A stretch of DNA of 64,000 bases from Tulasnella sp. 424 (Eukaryota; Basidiomycota; Agaricomycetes; Cantharellales; Tulasnellaceae), in contig WSUB01000086.1 in assembly GCA_019633425.1 (NCBI GenBank), forward strand, positions 62,001 through 126,000. Reading direction: 5' to 3'. The notes under the pieces are model-generated. The model was not told the DNA's origin, did not search any database, and saw only the letters and a program-made list of their open reading frames with translations. Below are positions 9,822-21,653 of this stretch, in pieces. The translations under genes and the position numbers were made by a program. How positions within the stretch are numbered: the first letter of the stretch is position 1; every line of letters begins with the position of its first letter.

Positions 9822-11004
9822 TGAACGACGACATCCCTTCTTCCCAAACTCAGTTATTCTGTCTCCCTGCTGACTCTGAGAGGGTCTTGGACGCCGATGA
9901 AGAGGTCCGTCCGATCCTCTAATGATACCTGCAAAGCCCAGTCATCCTAATCAGACCAATCTTTGTTATGTGCGCATGTATGAGCAAAGATCTTCTTAAT
10001 TTATACCCGCCTAGCGGGAGATGGGAGCAGATCATCCGAGCCACTCGGTCTCGGTTTCGTGGACTCGAGATTATCCGAGGTGACTGTGTCGTTCAACCTC
10101 GAGCCCCCAAGTTCCAGCTCGTCTCCGGAAGCCCCGAGTCTGGCAACTGAAAAGCCTTCCGGACGAGACAAGAGGAAGAAGCACACGCGGGCCCCAAGAC
10201 AGGAAGCGATTTATCTGTCTTATGTTTTGGAGCAAGACCCGTCAAGTTTAAGAAGTCGGAAGGGTGATACAGGCAAGTCGGTCTGAATAAGCATTTTCAA
10301 ACTCCTCGGAGGGAGTTATAATAAATCCTATCTAGGTAGCGTTCTGTGGAGAGCCAGGTACACGCGGTCTCTTTTGGACCTTGATTTCACTCCCACTGCA
10401 GGCTGACTCGATTCCCAGCGTTCATCTATGCCAACTCCTCCTGAGGGAACATCATTTCCCTCCTGCCCAACCTCTCCTTCGCCGTGTCTCACTAGAAACT
10501 GCGCGTGTGCTCGAACTCGGCGCTGGGATTGGGCTTCTTGCTTGCGCCCTTAGTCCTCTCACGGTGCACTACACCGTAACAGACATCCCAGCCTTAGTCC
10601 CATTGCTGAGAAAGAACGTATCCCGAGGCACTCTCTCAACCACCGCCCAGTCCTCTCGTGTGACTGTGACGGACTTCGACTGGGTCGCTCTCCAAAACGC
10701 GCCAAAAGCCAGACGATCGGCGGTGTTCGACATCGAGGAACACGGCCCTTTCGACTTGATTCTTTGCTGCGACTGTATCTACAACACCGAGCTCGTCCCG
10801 CCTCTCGTGGAAGCGATCAACTATGCAGTTTCGCACGCGGAAACGGTTGTCTTGATTGTAGCGGAGCTGCGTGAGGAGGATGTCTTACGGGAGTTTCTAT
10901 CGACGTGGCTTGAGAGCGGGTCATGGGAGATTTGGAGGTTGCCGGAACGGTATTTGGGAGTGCGTACGATTGCGTGGGTAGGGTGGAGGAAGGATTCGAG
11001 TTGA
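9822..11004 (+). CDS. RKM5: RKM5-like ribosomal-protein lysine methyltransferase
   Basis: A METTL21-type class I methyltransferase. Supported exons: 9990-10272, 10336-10357 and 10419-11004; a first exon from about 9822 to 9904 is likely, but I could not settle its reading frame or exact start. The N-terminal part reads FLIYTRLAG and LGLGFVDSRLSEVTVSFNL, then a Ser/basic linker and GSVLWRASVHLCQLLL. The SAM-binding site is VLELGAGIGLLACAL, followed by the acidic TDIPALVPLLRKNV, TDFDW, and DLILCCDCIYNTELVPPL, the post-motif of this family. The layout matches yeast Rkm5, which monomethylates ribosomal protein L1. The intron 10273-10335 has a GC donor (GCAAGT): the nearby GT alternative would bring in a stop. 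Other METTL21 members with different substrates are possible. Confidence 0.82.
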
Positions 11005-12075
11005 GAGGTGCCGTCGGACGTTGCCACTGCAGCCACCGACGAGCTCGGTCTGGTGATCTGCATAGTTCTGCGGGAGCTCAAGTCATTTCTAACTTTGTGC
11101 GTCCTGAACTAGGTTAGTCGTGAAATGTTGACGGGTCGGGCAGCGTTTCGAAGTTCTTCGAAATCTAGCCTCCGAGCATCCGGGACCTTAAAAAAAAGTT
11201 CGACTACGAGAGGCTTGTCAAGTATCGTTAGGATATTATGTAAAACAACGCGGAAACCTCACCAGTTAACACGCCTGTAGTTGAACATTCGATGCCAAAG
11301 GAGATGAAATGCCCTTCCTAGGGGATTCGGACGAGGTCGTCCGGGCCGAGGAGGTATCACCAGGTAAACCCTGAAAGGGCGTACCGTGAGAATCATTCGG
11401 TCATGTCGATTGCAGAGTCAACTGGCGAAAATGCGCGTCGCATTGAACAATGCCGACGGTGTGCGATGGAAGAAGATACTTCGCATTGTAGATCCAACGT
11501 TCGTCCGATCTTTTGCTGGCCCGAATGCTGAGCTTCTGGCTCGGAATTCTTCCTCCTAGCCTTCGTAGCCTGAAGAATCGCGTGGTCTGCAGTCAATGCT
11601 ATCCCTAGGAGAGTAAGTGTTGCAGTCATTCGAACCGTAAATTTAAGTTCAGTCGAAGACGGGGGCTTCGGAACATGGGAGGCTTGGGAGGTAAGATGAT
11701 GGCACCCTCCCAAATGCGGCCGAATTGACGCGGTGCACTCCCGACCGGTACTTCGGCCTAATCTGCGAATTGCACAGGTCCGATAGGCTGCAATCGCCCA
11801 CATTTCGCATCCTTGACTTGAGAGATTCGCGACATCGGACGATAGATGCAAGATTTGGGCAAAGTCCGTGTGGGTGTGTGATTGCCTTCCACGTCCGGGC
11901 GTGTCACCGAGATACAAGTATTGAAAGAACTGATAATCGCTTCTCACCTTTTTCTCCAGGACTCTCTTGATCCCCATCCCCCCTCTCTCCTCTTTCTCTC
12001 TCTCTCTCTCTCATCCCCTCACCTCCATCTCTTGCTTCATAACCGTCGTAGAGATCCTATTCAGAGACGACAGCC
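11005..12075. other. Intergenic, promoter side of pyruvate carboxylase
   Basis: No gene supported; the 194-residue minus-strand frame at 11393-11977 has no recognisable motif. A pyrimidine-rich tract (about 11980-12035, CTCTCTCT runs), typical of strong fungal promoters, lies just upstream of the start at 12076. Confidence 0.6.
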
Positions 12076-15000
12076 ATGAGTGATCTAGCAGCCGTGCCCA
12101 CCGCCCCCCAGCCGGCCACCCCCGGGGGCAGTCTGCCCGTGACGCCCATCCACTCCATTCATACCATGAGAAGAAAGGCTGCTGGTCATAGCGGCCCTCT
12201 CACCAAGATCCTCGTCGCCAACCGTGGTGTGCGTCCTTTTGCTCGCGCTTTTCTGTTGTCGAGTCCAGTCGGGGCTGTAACTGACTCGAGATCACGATTG
12301 CGCCCCCCTTCATTTATGCCATTTAGGAAATTGCGGTTCGCGTATTCCGAACAGCTCATGAGCTTGCTATGCATACCGTAGCCATCTACTCATTCGAGGA
12401 CCGTCTTTCAGCTCATCGTCAAAAGGTTGGTCTGTGTGCAGTCATCGCTGAAAGACGCGCTGACCAGGTCGCATGCCATTTCCCCCCCAGGCCGACGAAG
12501 CCTACCAAGTCGGAAAGGGGTTGACTCCTGTAGGAGCTTATCTCTCCCAGGACTCGATTATCGACATCGCTCTTGAGCACGAAGTTGACATGATCCACCC
12601 CGGGTCCGTGATTTCTCACTCTCTAAATTCCCCGCCCTCCTCGAACTTCGCGATCTAATCTCACCTTCCTTCCTTCCCACGAAAACCTCGTTTCTCCCCC
12701 TTTTTTGAAACAGTTATGGCTTCCTCTCTGAGAACGCCGAATTTGCCCGAAAGGTCGAAGAGGCCGGTATTGCATGGGTCGGTCCGAGTCCAGAAGCCAT
12801 TGATGCTCTCGGAGACAAGACCAAGGCAAGAACTATCGGTGAGATGGCATCTACCCAATAATGGTACCAACTATCTTGGCTTATGAGAAATTATAATGCT
12901 ACAGCTATGCAATGCGGAGTTCCTTGCGTTCCCGGTACTCCTGGTCCCATCGCGTCTTACAAGGACGCCGCCAAGTTCATCGAAGAATATGGCTTCCCAG
13001 GTACGTTCACGCGCTTTTGCCTTCACTATCGCGTCCAATCATGCCTAAACTCCTCGAATGTATCTTCTAGTCATTATCAAGGCTGCCATGGGTGGTGGTG
13101 GACGTGGTATGCGTGTCGTACGTGAACAATCCGAGCTCGAATCCTCTTTCAACCGAGCCGTCAGTGAGGCCAAATCCGCATTCGGCGACGGAACCGTCTT
13201 CATCGAGCGATTCTTGGACCGCCCGAGGCACATTGAAGTGCAGATCCTCGCCGACGGTCAAGGCAACGTGATTCACCTGTTCGAGCGTGACTGTTCCGTC
13301 CAACGACGACACCAAAAAGTCGTAGAAGTCGCTCCGGCCATGCACTTGCCCGAGAACGTCCGACAGGCCATGTTCGCAGACGCCCTCAAAATCGCCCAGG
13401 CTGTCCACTATCGAAATGCCGGAACTTGCGAGTTCTTGGTCGACCAACTTGGAAGACATTACTTCATCGAAATCAACCCCCGTATTCAAGTCGAGCATAC
13501 CATCACTGGTGAGTTGCAATTTTTTGGAAACTACATTTTGGAGTTGAATCTGAGAGGACCTCTCTCTCTTTCTTTTTTCCCCCCGTTCTCGTACGTCAGA
13601 GGAAATCACCGGAATCGACATCGTCTCTGCCCAAATCCAAATCGCCGCTGGTGCCACCCTCGCTCAGCTCGGTCTTTCTCAAGAAGCCGTCTCCAAGCGT
13701 GGATTTGCCATTCAGTGCCGTATCACCACCGAAGATCCCGCTCAAGGATTCCAACCTGACACTGGTAAAATCGAAGTGTACCGTAGCGCTGGTGGTAATG
13801 GTGTCCGTTTGGATGCAAGCTCTGGTTTCGCTGGTGCCCAGATTACGGTGCGTTGTGGTTTGTGAGGTACATGGCCAGTCGAGCAGCTAGTTGATATGAC
13901 CTTTCTCCAATATAGCCTCACTACGACAGCTTGCTCGTCAAGGTCTCTGTCAGCGGAACGACCTACGAAGTGGCTCGCCGGAAGATGCTTCGCGCCCTCG
14001 TCGAGTTCCGTATTCGTGGTGTCAAGGTACCGTTCTTGTTCTCTACACTACGGTGGGCAATAGTACTGATGAGCTTCCTTTTTGTCTTCCAGACCAACAT
14101 CCCATTCTTGTTCCGTCTGTTGACTCATGACGTTTTCATCGCAGGAAAGACCTGGACGACGGTGTGTAGGCTTCAAAACGCTCGAGTCTTCGCATCTTAC
14201 TGACACGGTCCCATATTTCTAGTTCATCGACGACACTCCCGATCTCTTCAAACTTGTCGTCACTCAAAACCGTGCTCAGAAGCTCCTCGCCTACCTCGGA
14301 GACCTCGTCGTCAACGGAAGCTCCATCAAAGGCCAAGTCGTGCGTCATGCATTCCCTTAGGCTGGACTTTGCAACGCGCTCACACGTGCTCTTCCATAGG
14401 GTGAACCCGGTCTCAAGACCGAAATCGTCGTTCCAACGCTCAACAACCGTGACGATCCCAACGGCCCACCACTCAACACTTCCGTGCCCTGCGAAGTCGG
14501 ATGGAGGAACATCATCGTCAAAAAGGGACCCGAGGCCTTCGCCAAGGCCGTCCGTGCCTACCCTGGCTGTCTTATCATGGACACCACATGGCGTGACGCT
14601 CACCAGAGCTTGTTGGCTACTCGTCTCCGAACCATCGACATGGTCAACATTGCCAAAGAGACTAGCTGGGCGATGGCTAACGCGTATTCACTTGAGTGCT
14701 GGGGTGGTGCGACGTTTGATGTTGCCATGCGTTTCTTGTATGAAGATCCTTGGGAGAGACTGGTACGTGGATGATATATCGACGATGAGCGTGTTAACGC
14801 GAATTGACGCTCTACGTGACCACGTAGCGCGCTTTGAGGAAACTCGTTCCCAACATTCCGTTCCAAGCTTTGTTCCGAGGCGCAAACGCTGTTGGCTACA
14901 CCAGCTATCCGTACGTGTCGTCCGACACGTCGAGTTTCATCACACTTATCGAGAAATTCACCTCAGCGACAATGTCATCTACGACTTCTGCAAGAAGGCT

Positions 15001-17054
15001 GTTGAAAACGGTATGGCAATTGGTTTCTGGCACTGGTGGCAAGTATGATCTCTTACTGGTATGCGGCTAGGTCTGGACATCTTCCGTGTCTTCGATTCCT
15101 TGAACTATATCGGTAAGTCACTTCAACCTTCTCATTCGAGCCATGAAATTTAATCCTGTCTTCTTTGCAGACAACGTAAGCACAACCTAGGTCTTCTCAG
15201 CAGGTTCCTGCGACTAACGCCTCCCACAGATGAAGCTTGGTATCGACGCTGCGAAGAAGGCCGGTGGTGTTTGCGAAGCCGTCGTCTGCTACAGCGGAGA
15301 CGTTGCGGATCCCAAGAAGACCAAGTACACTTTGGACTACTACCTGGGCTTCGTCGACCAGCTCGTCGCTGAAGGCATCCACGTCCTCGGTATCAAGGAC
15401 ATGGCTGGTCTGTTGAAGCCCCATGCTGCCACCATGTAAGTTCACTATGCCACAGAGATACGCGTTTCTATCGTATTCTGACTCTTGATTGGCTACAATT
15501 AGGCTCATCGGTGCGATCCGCAAGAAGTACCCCGACCTCCCCATCCACGTCCATTCCCACGACACCGCCGGCATTGCCGTTTCCAGCATGCTCGCAGCCG
15601 CAGCTGCAGGTGCTGATGTCGTCGATGTTGCAATTGACAGCATGTCCGGTCTCACCTCTCAGCCTGCTATGGGTGCCATCTGCGCTGCTTTGGAGCAAAA
15701 CAACCTTGGTACCGGTATCCGTTACGAAGACATCCAGGCTCTCAACTTGTACTGGACTCAAGTCCGGATGATGTACAGCTGCTTCGAAGCTAATGTCCGC
15801 GCTTCCGACTCGTCCGTCTTCGAACACGAGATGCCAGGTGGACAATACACAAACTTGATGGTTCGTGCTCTCGGCCTTGTGCTGGCAAACCCTGCTTCTG
15901 ACATCTTTTCATGTAGTTCCAAGCTTCGCAGCTCGGCCTCGGCACCCAGTGGTCAGAGATCAAGAGGAAGTACATCGAGGCCAACAAATTGGTAAGAGAT
16001 CCACTTTATCCATGTATAGCTCCAACTGACCACAGATGACACGCAGTGCGGAGACATCATCAAGGTTACTCCATCCTCCAAGGTCGTCGGAGACTTCGCT
16101 CAGTGGATGACCTCAAACAACCTTACCGCTCAAGACGTCGTGGACCGTGCCGAAACTCTTGACTTCCCCACATCTGTCGTCGAATTCTTCCAAGGCTACC
16201 TTGGTCAGCCTGTTGGAGGCTTCCCTGAACCGCTTCGAAGCAAGGTCATCCGCAATAAGCCCAAGATCGAGGGACGACCTGGAGAGACCATGCCTCCAGC
16301 CGAACTCAGGAAGATCAAGCAGGAGCTCCGTGCCAAGTTTGGCAAGCACATCACCGATGTCGATGTCGCGTCATATTGCATGTACCCCAAGGTCTTCGAA
16401 GAGTATCAGGGCTTCCTCAGCAAGTACGGTGATCTCAGGTGAGTCTAAACAATGTAACACTTCTGCTGAAGGGAAATATCTAATATTGTTGGTGCAGCAT
16501 CTTACCAACTCGCTACTTCCTCGGCAAGCCAACGGTCGGAGAGGAGATGCACATCTCGATCGAGAAGGGCAAGATGTTGATCATCAGGCTCATGGCCACC
16601 GGTGCTTTGATCGAGGGAACTGGTACCAGGGACGTCTGGTTCGAAGTCAACGGAGAGGTAAGACCACTCGCATCAAGCTCGAGGGGTTCAGCGCTAAGGT
16701 CTCATGAATAGGTCCGAGCTGTGCCAGTCGACGACAAGAATGCCGCAGTCGACGCCATTACTCGCGAGAAGGCAACATCTGATCCTGGATCCGTTGGTGC
16801 ACCTATGTCCGGTGTTGTCATCGAAGTCCGTGTTAAGGAGGGCCAGGAGGTCAAGAAGGGTGATGTTCTCTGCGTTCAGAGCGCGATGAAGGTGCGGATC
16901 TGGTGTCCTTGCAGAACTTCAAAGCCCCTAATCACCTCCTCTATAGATGGAAAGCGCGGTCTCTGCACCAGTATCCGGTCATGTCGCGCGTGTTGTTTGC
17001 AAGGAGGGTGACAGTCTTAACGCCGGCGACCTTTTGGTTGAACTCAAGCATTAG
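12076..17054 (+). CDS. PYC: Pyruvate carboxylase
   Basis: Twenty-two exons sum to 3585 nt, 1194 residues, the normal fungal length. Exons: 12076-12228, 12327-12425, 12491-12603, 12714-12838, 12905-13000, 13071-13508, 13600-13847, 13916-14026, 14093-14161, 14223-14339, 14400-14762, 14828-14910, 14967-15010, 15071-15112, 15171-15175, 15230-15435, 15503-15860, 15917-15991, 16047-16438, 16498-16657, 16712-16891, 16947-17054. Domains in order: biotin carboxylase ([19 protein letters not shown] loop [24 protein letters not shown]), carboxyltransferase ([21 protein letters not shown]) and biotinyl domain (QSAMKMESAV, where Lys carries biotin). It turns pyruvate and bicarbonate into oxaloacetate using ATP. 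No mitochondrial presequence is seen, so it is probably cytosolic, as in yeast. Confidence 0.97.
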
Positions 17055-17276
17055 ACAGCATATCTTTCGTTATATTGATCAGTTGAAGTCGTGTAAACCC
17101 TCCTGTAACGGATAAATACCATCGCATTTTTCTTCGTCGTCTTCCTTTACCCCAAACGTGCATATTGGAGGGCAAGATGAGGCGCGAGACAAGGGTTTTC
17201 GGTGTTTCGCGCGGTCCAAGTTCCACTCTCGACCAGACCCATCTACAGTGCGGTTACCTTCGCCCATCAGACAATC

Positions 17277-18089
17277 ATGGTAAGAGAAGTCCTGCCTACT
17301 TACATAGTCCCACTAACCACTCCCTTCAGGCTCCTCCAAAAGCCAAAGGCGGGCGGATGCTCTCGCTGATCAACCACATTGTTAAAATCACAATGAACGA
17401 CGGTCGGACGCTCATGGGCAAGATGCTCGCATTCGATAGGCATATGAATCTCGTCCTGGCCGACTGTGAAGAGTTCAGGAGAATCAAGAAGAAGCGGAAG
17501 CAGGGAGACCAAGAGGTGTCGGAGTCTGTCGAGCAGAAGCGTACCCTTGGCCTTGTCATTTTGCGCGGGGAGACGATCGTCAGTTTAACGGATGAGGGTG
17601 CTCCTCCATCCGCTGATGATGAGAAAAAGGGCGGTGTACGTATGCTCTGCCTATGCTCAACGACGCCTACTGATTGGGTTTGGAATAGCTTATGCCTGGA
17701 CCTGGACGCGGTATGCCTGCTGGTCGAGGCATGGGCATGATGCCTCCGCGTACGTAGAATCCCCCATACATACTTCACCGAGTGTACTAACTTCAAGCCT
17801 TTCTCTTTCTACCCAGCTGGTGGTGTTCCTCCGCCATCGATGGCTGCTCGCCCAATGCCATACGGGATGCCTCCACCTGGAATGCCTGGCGGTCCTCCAC
17901 CACCAGGTATGCCAGGCTTCGGTCGTGGTTTCCCTCCCGGTCCTCCTGGATTCCCTGGAATGCCCCCACCTGGATTTGGTGGTCCTCCACCGCCAGGGTA
18001 AGCCGACTTTCCTTTTACGTATCCTGAATGTTGCGAATCTGAAAAACAATTTCTTCGTGTCATGTAGCTTCCAACCCCCTCCATCATAG
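17277..18089 (+). CDS. SMB1: Small nuclear ribonucleoprotein SmB
   Basis: Exons 17277-17279, 17330-17635, 17689-17749, 17817-17997 and 18068-18089 give 190 residues. The Sm fold is clear: Sm1 (ITMNDGRTLMGKMLAFDRHM, then NLVLADCEEF) with the RNA-contact residues D and N, a Lys/Arg-rich loop (RRIKKKRKQGD), and Sm2 (LGLVILRGETIVSL) with the invariant RG. The C-terminal tail is repeated PPGMP/PPPPG, the usual proline-rich SmB tail that binds WW and GYF domains. SmB is one of seven Sm proteins around U1, U2, U4 and U5 snRNAs. The first coding exon is the ATG alone, with the intron directly after it. The gene follows PYC by only 222 bp on the same strand. Confidence 0.95.
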
Positions 18090-18409
18090 TGATCTTTGTA
18101 TCTGTACGAAAAATCTCCAGAACGAATCAAACGTGCTATTTGCATTGTCTACAAACCACACAGCTTTTGTCGTCCTTGAACCACCAATCGACCATAGGGT
18201 CGCGTCTTCACGCTGAGAATAACCACTTCGATCCAGGGGGAAGCGCGGTGGTCACTGGTGGTCCGTGCACACTCAGCGCGAACACTAGATTCAATCTATA
18301 TGCAGAGCAAGAATTCCTAGGTTATACAGCGGTATGAAATAGCGTAATAATGAAGAACGAATAAAGAAAGGAGTGGAAGGTGGTAACTGAAATTATTATA
18401 GTAACATCT
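18090..18409. other. Convergent intergenic stretch
   Basis: A 320-bp gap between the SmB stop and the stop of the minus-strand phosphotransferase gene. It must hold both 3' UTRs; AATAATGAAGAACGAATAAAG near 18345 offers candidate poly(A) signals. Nothing else seen. Confidence 0.5.
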
Positions 18410-21085
18410 CTACGATGGTGGTGAGGTGGTTCGCCTGCTAACCGCCCTCTCCTCCCATTCGGCGGGCTCAGGCCACCTCTTATCTAGCCAGTCAGTGAAG
18501 AGCTTCCGCACTTGAGGTATTGAGTTCTGGACATCGTCGTTGACGCAAATGATTGCTGGGCGGAGTCCGGGGTTGTCATTGTGAACGTCTACTGAAGCCA
18601 GCTTTCGTTTCGTCGATGATAAACTGTCGAGTTGGACGAAAGTTGACGGTGTGTCGCCTGGTTGTAAAAGGTCATTCGTGTTAACATGCTGCACCGAGGA
18701 AGAAACTCGAGAGGCGGTCTGTTAGGACCTACCAATGACGAAGCGATATCGATGCAAGGCTCGGACGACCCACTCCCTCACGCTCAGCTGGCTGGCGGTC
18801 ATAGCATTAAGCGAAAATTCGACTGATTCCCATTCCGATGTGAGCGGTAATCGAGGGACTGGGTCCTTGGCTTCCTTCTCGAAGAACGATTTCGGTCTCT
18901 GAGGGAACTTTCTGCGCGAGTCGGGGAGGAAAGCGTCCAACCCGACTTGCCCGCACTTGTTCATGACTGCGTTAATTACTAAAAAAAAAAGGGAGGGTTG
19001 TGGCGTCAGAATCGCAGTTGGATGTCGCGAATGACAAAGCGAGGATGCTTACTGCAGTCACCACACGCGGGCTGCCTGAAAGCCACATGCTTGAAAATCT
19101 CCGAGGCGGTTGAAGGGGTACCCTCTGGGAGTGTGAAGCAATTTTGGTGGAGGCTGCAAGTCAACCCTGGCGGCTTCTTATCCGTTTTGGGTCTCCTGAA
19201 CTTGGGGAATCGAGAGCCTCCGCGGTCCAGACCGATATATGGATAGCCGTCAAAGCTCGCTGCAACAAAAAAAAAGGTAAGAGGGTTACCGGTCAGCCTA
19301 AAAAATAACGACCTTAGGGTGGAAGTTCGGTCTCACAAAACGAGTAACTCGTTAACGGCTTTATGTCCAAGCTCTCCCACTCCGCCTTGATCCGCGTGAG
19401 CGTATCTCTCGGTTGTCTCAAAATCTCAACGCTCGACTCCTCAAACGTCCCGCTCAACTCCCTCCAAATCCTCCTGTGATGCTCGTGCGTCCAAACCCCG
19501 TCGTCCGATCCGATCGAACCAACTATGAAAGACCAAAGCAGCATCTCGCGCCACCTTTCGACGACGTAGTGGCTCATGAGGAAAGCCGTGTGGACGTCGG
19601 GTTCGTCACCGTTTCGACTGCGGAACTGGTGGGATGCGGTACGGGAGAGATCGTCGTCCCAGATCTTGGAAATTTCGTGGAGGAAGGGCATGCCGAGTGT
19701 TTTGGCGAGGTGAGCGAGGTATGGGCGTCTTCGTGTGCCGAAGCGGCCATCTATAAGAGGGGATGCGAGAATTTCAAGTCAGGAGGGCTGCACTGACTAA
19801 GGCAGAGCAGCTGGAGTACACACCTAAGAGTTGGTTGCTGCGCTTGAGTGCGATCCATTCGCCGCTTGCTAAGCCGTCTCCACCTACGAGAAGGTCAGGC
19901 TGCATACGGAATACCGGGCCGTGCTCTGAAAGGTTGATAAAAACGTGAGCGGGGAGCGTCCGACTTTACAGCGGAATTTAGCGCACCTTTGGTGTAGAAG
20001 TCGTAGGTTGATAGGTTGCCGTTGAGGAAGACATCATCGTTCATGTAGATGCTAGATCAAGTTACAATGCCAAGTCAGGTCCTTGGCGTTATGAGGAACG
20101 AGGTATCTCCAGAGACGTACAAGTAATCGGAGACGCCTTCGACATGGCCCAGTCTCGACTCGATGGCCAGACTGTTGAAAATGGAATGATTGTGGAGGGC
20201 GTTAAAGATAGAATGATGGTGAACGACGCTGAGCGTCAAGTTTCCGTCTTGCCATGGTTTCGGTAAAGATTCGCCTTGGCCAACAAGCCACTGGGGGAGC
20301 TGACCTAACCGCCAACCCGACGACCCGTCACATCCAGGGAAAGGGAAATCCGACGTGACGACAAACATCTTGCCGGCGGCATCCCTAAAGTTTTTCAGCA
20401 CCGATCGTACTGAATACCGGAGCTCGTCGAACTCTCTGAAAGAGCCTGCTTTCGGTCTCGGGCGATATTTTTTCTTCTCCTTGGAAATGATCTCGTCGGT
20501 ATTTTGGAGGTATGCTGATTTATGGAGTGGGTCGGATCCGTTGACGTACGCCCAGACGATATCGATGGTCCTGGAGCGCTCGTCGTCGCCTGGAGCTTGG
20601 CATGGGACGCCCAGTGCAATTCGGTCGTCCAAGCAGACGACCGGGATGTCCGGCATCTCGGCGTCCGACGCGGACCCTTGGCTGCCGAGCGGCCATCGAC
20701 CTGGCAGCCGCCAGCTGGACGATGTTTGAAGAAAGGGCAAATAGTACTGATCAAACTTGACGTCTTCCGAAAATCTAAAGAGTTCTCCTGGATGTAATGA
20801 CGGTGGGACTTGTTGGAGGCACGTGTCGTGTGCCGCTTTGAGGGTTATGGCGAGACGTTGAACATGATGAGGGAAAACGATGCCGAAAACGTATAGGAAG
20901 CCAGCGATGCAGGAAAACGCGAAAGCTTTGCGAACAGAAAGACGGGAGGATGAGGATGGTTTGTGGCGAAAGGGGTTCAGGAGAGTGGAAAGTGAGGTTT
21001 GTGGTGGATGCCTTGTGGTTATCGGGAGGAGGTCAGACGCGCCCCCCTCGTCATCGACGGGCGGTATGAGTCTGTAAGGATACAT
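18410..21085 (-). CDS. Stealth-family glycophosphotransferase, Xpt1-like (paralog 1)
   Basis: Seven exons (20121-21085, 19987-20051, 19824-19925, 19337-19750, 19053-19259, 18733-18978, 18410-18657) give 748 residues. Short cytoplasmic N-terminus, one membrane anchor (AFAFSCIAGFLYVFGIVF), then a lumenal catalytic part. Stealth regions are visible: CR1 (IDIVWAYVNGSDPLHKSAY), CR2 (FREFDELRYSVRSVLKNF, with VVTSDFPFPGC and LPQWL), CR3 (FNSLAIESRLGHVEGVSDYF followed by IYMNDDVFLNG) and CR4 (AIICVNDDV). The family transfers sugar-1-phosphate from a nucleotide sugar; in Cryptococcus the relative Xpt1 is a Golgi xylosylphosphotransferase acting on protein glycans. I infer a Golgi type II enzyme; the donor sugar is not shown by the sequence. 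MYPYRL is chosen as start because the anchor then sits about 55 residues in; the frame stays open to an upstream ATG. Confidence 0.85.
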
Positions 21086-21653
21086 GAGAGTGGTTATGAA
21101 GTGGGAGAGGAGGGGGAAAGCATGGACATGTCGTGAAACCCCGGTGCAATATGTATGTTCGGGTGAGTCTGAGATGCTGTGGTATTCGGTAGGAGAGTCC
21201 AAATCTAATCCTGGAAACCTGCCAAAACATTCCACCCGAGATGCTATTCCAGGACCCCCACTCGGCATCCCTCCCAGCAAGTTATTTCGATCACTCCCAT
21301 CTCCGTGCTCTTTTTATACCATACACATGGTATTTTTGTCCTCTTGCAAGTCGCTGTCGTTTAGTGTCGAATAACAATTGTGGGCGCAACTCGATGTCTC
21401 CGTAAATGTCTCCGCATAGCGCCGAGGGGTTTGCGAGGAGCGCAAATGAGGAAATAACTTTAGGCGTTCCTACGTGGAGATACATACATAATTACCCATT
21501 TGCACCTGATCCTATGAGATAAATTTGGCACACCCGAACTCCGGTTTTGGACGCTGACAGCCGTGGGTGCCACGGAATCCGCAGCAGCGAATCGGGGACC
21601 CTTCCTTTAATCCGGCAGCCCGCGGCCTCTTTCCTTCAACCGTTGGCTCAATT
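21086..21653. other. Spacer between the tandem Stealth genes
   Basis: 568 bp containing the promoter of paralog 1 and the 3' end of paralog 2. The open frame of paralog 1 continues upstream to about 21280, but lacks family features there. Nothing else seen. Confidence 0.5.

Noticed and set aside
11393..11977. 194-residue minus-strand open frame upstream of pyruvate carboxylase
   Set aside because: It reads back through the pyrimidine-rich promoter of PYC and has no domain, signal peptide or repeat. Taken as chance.
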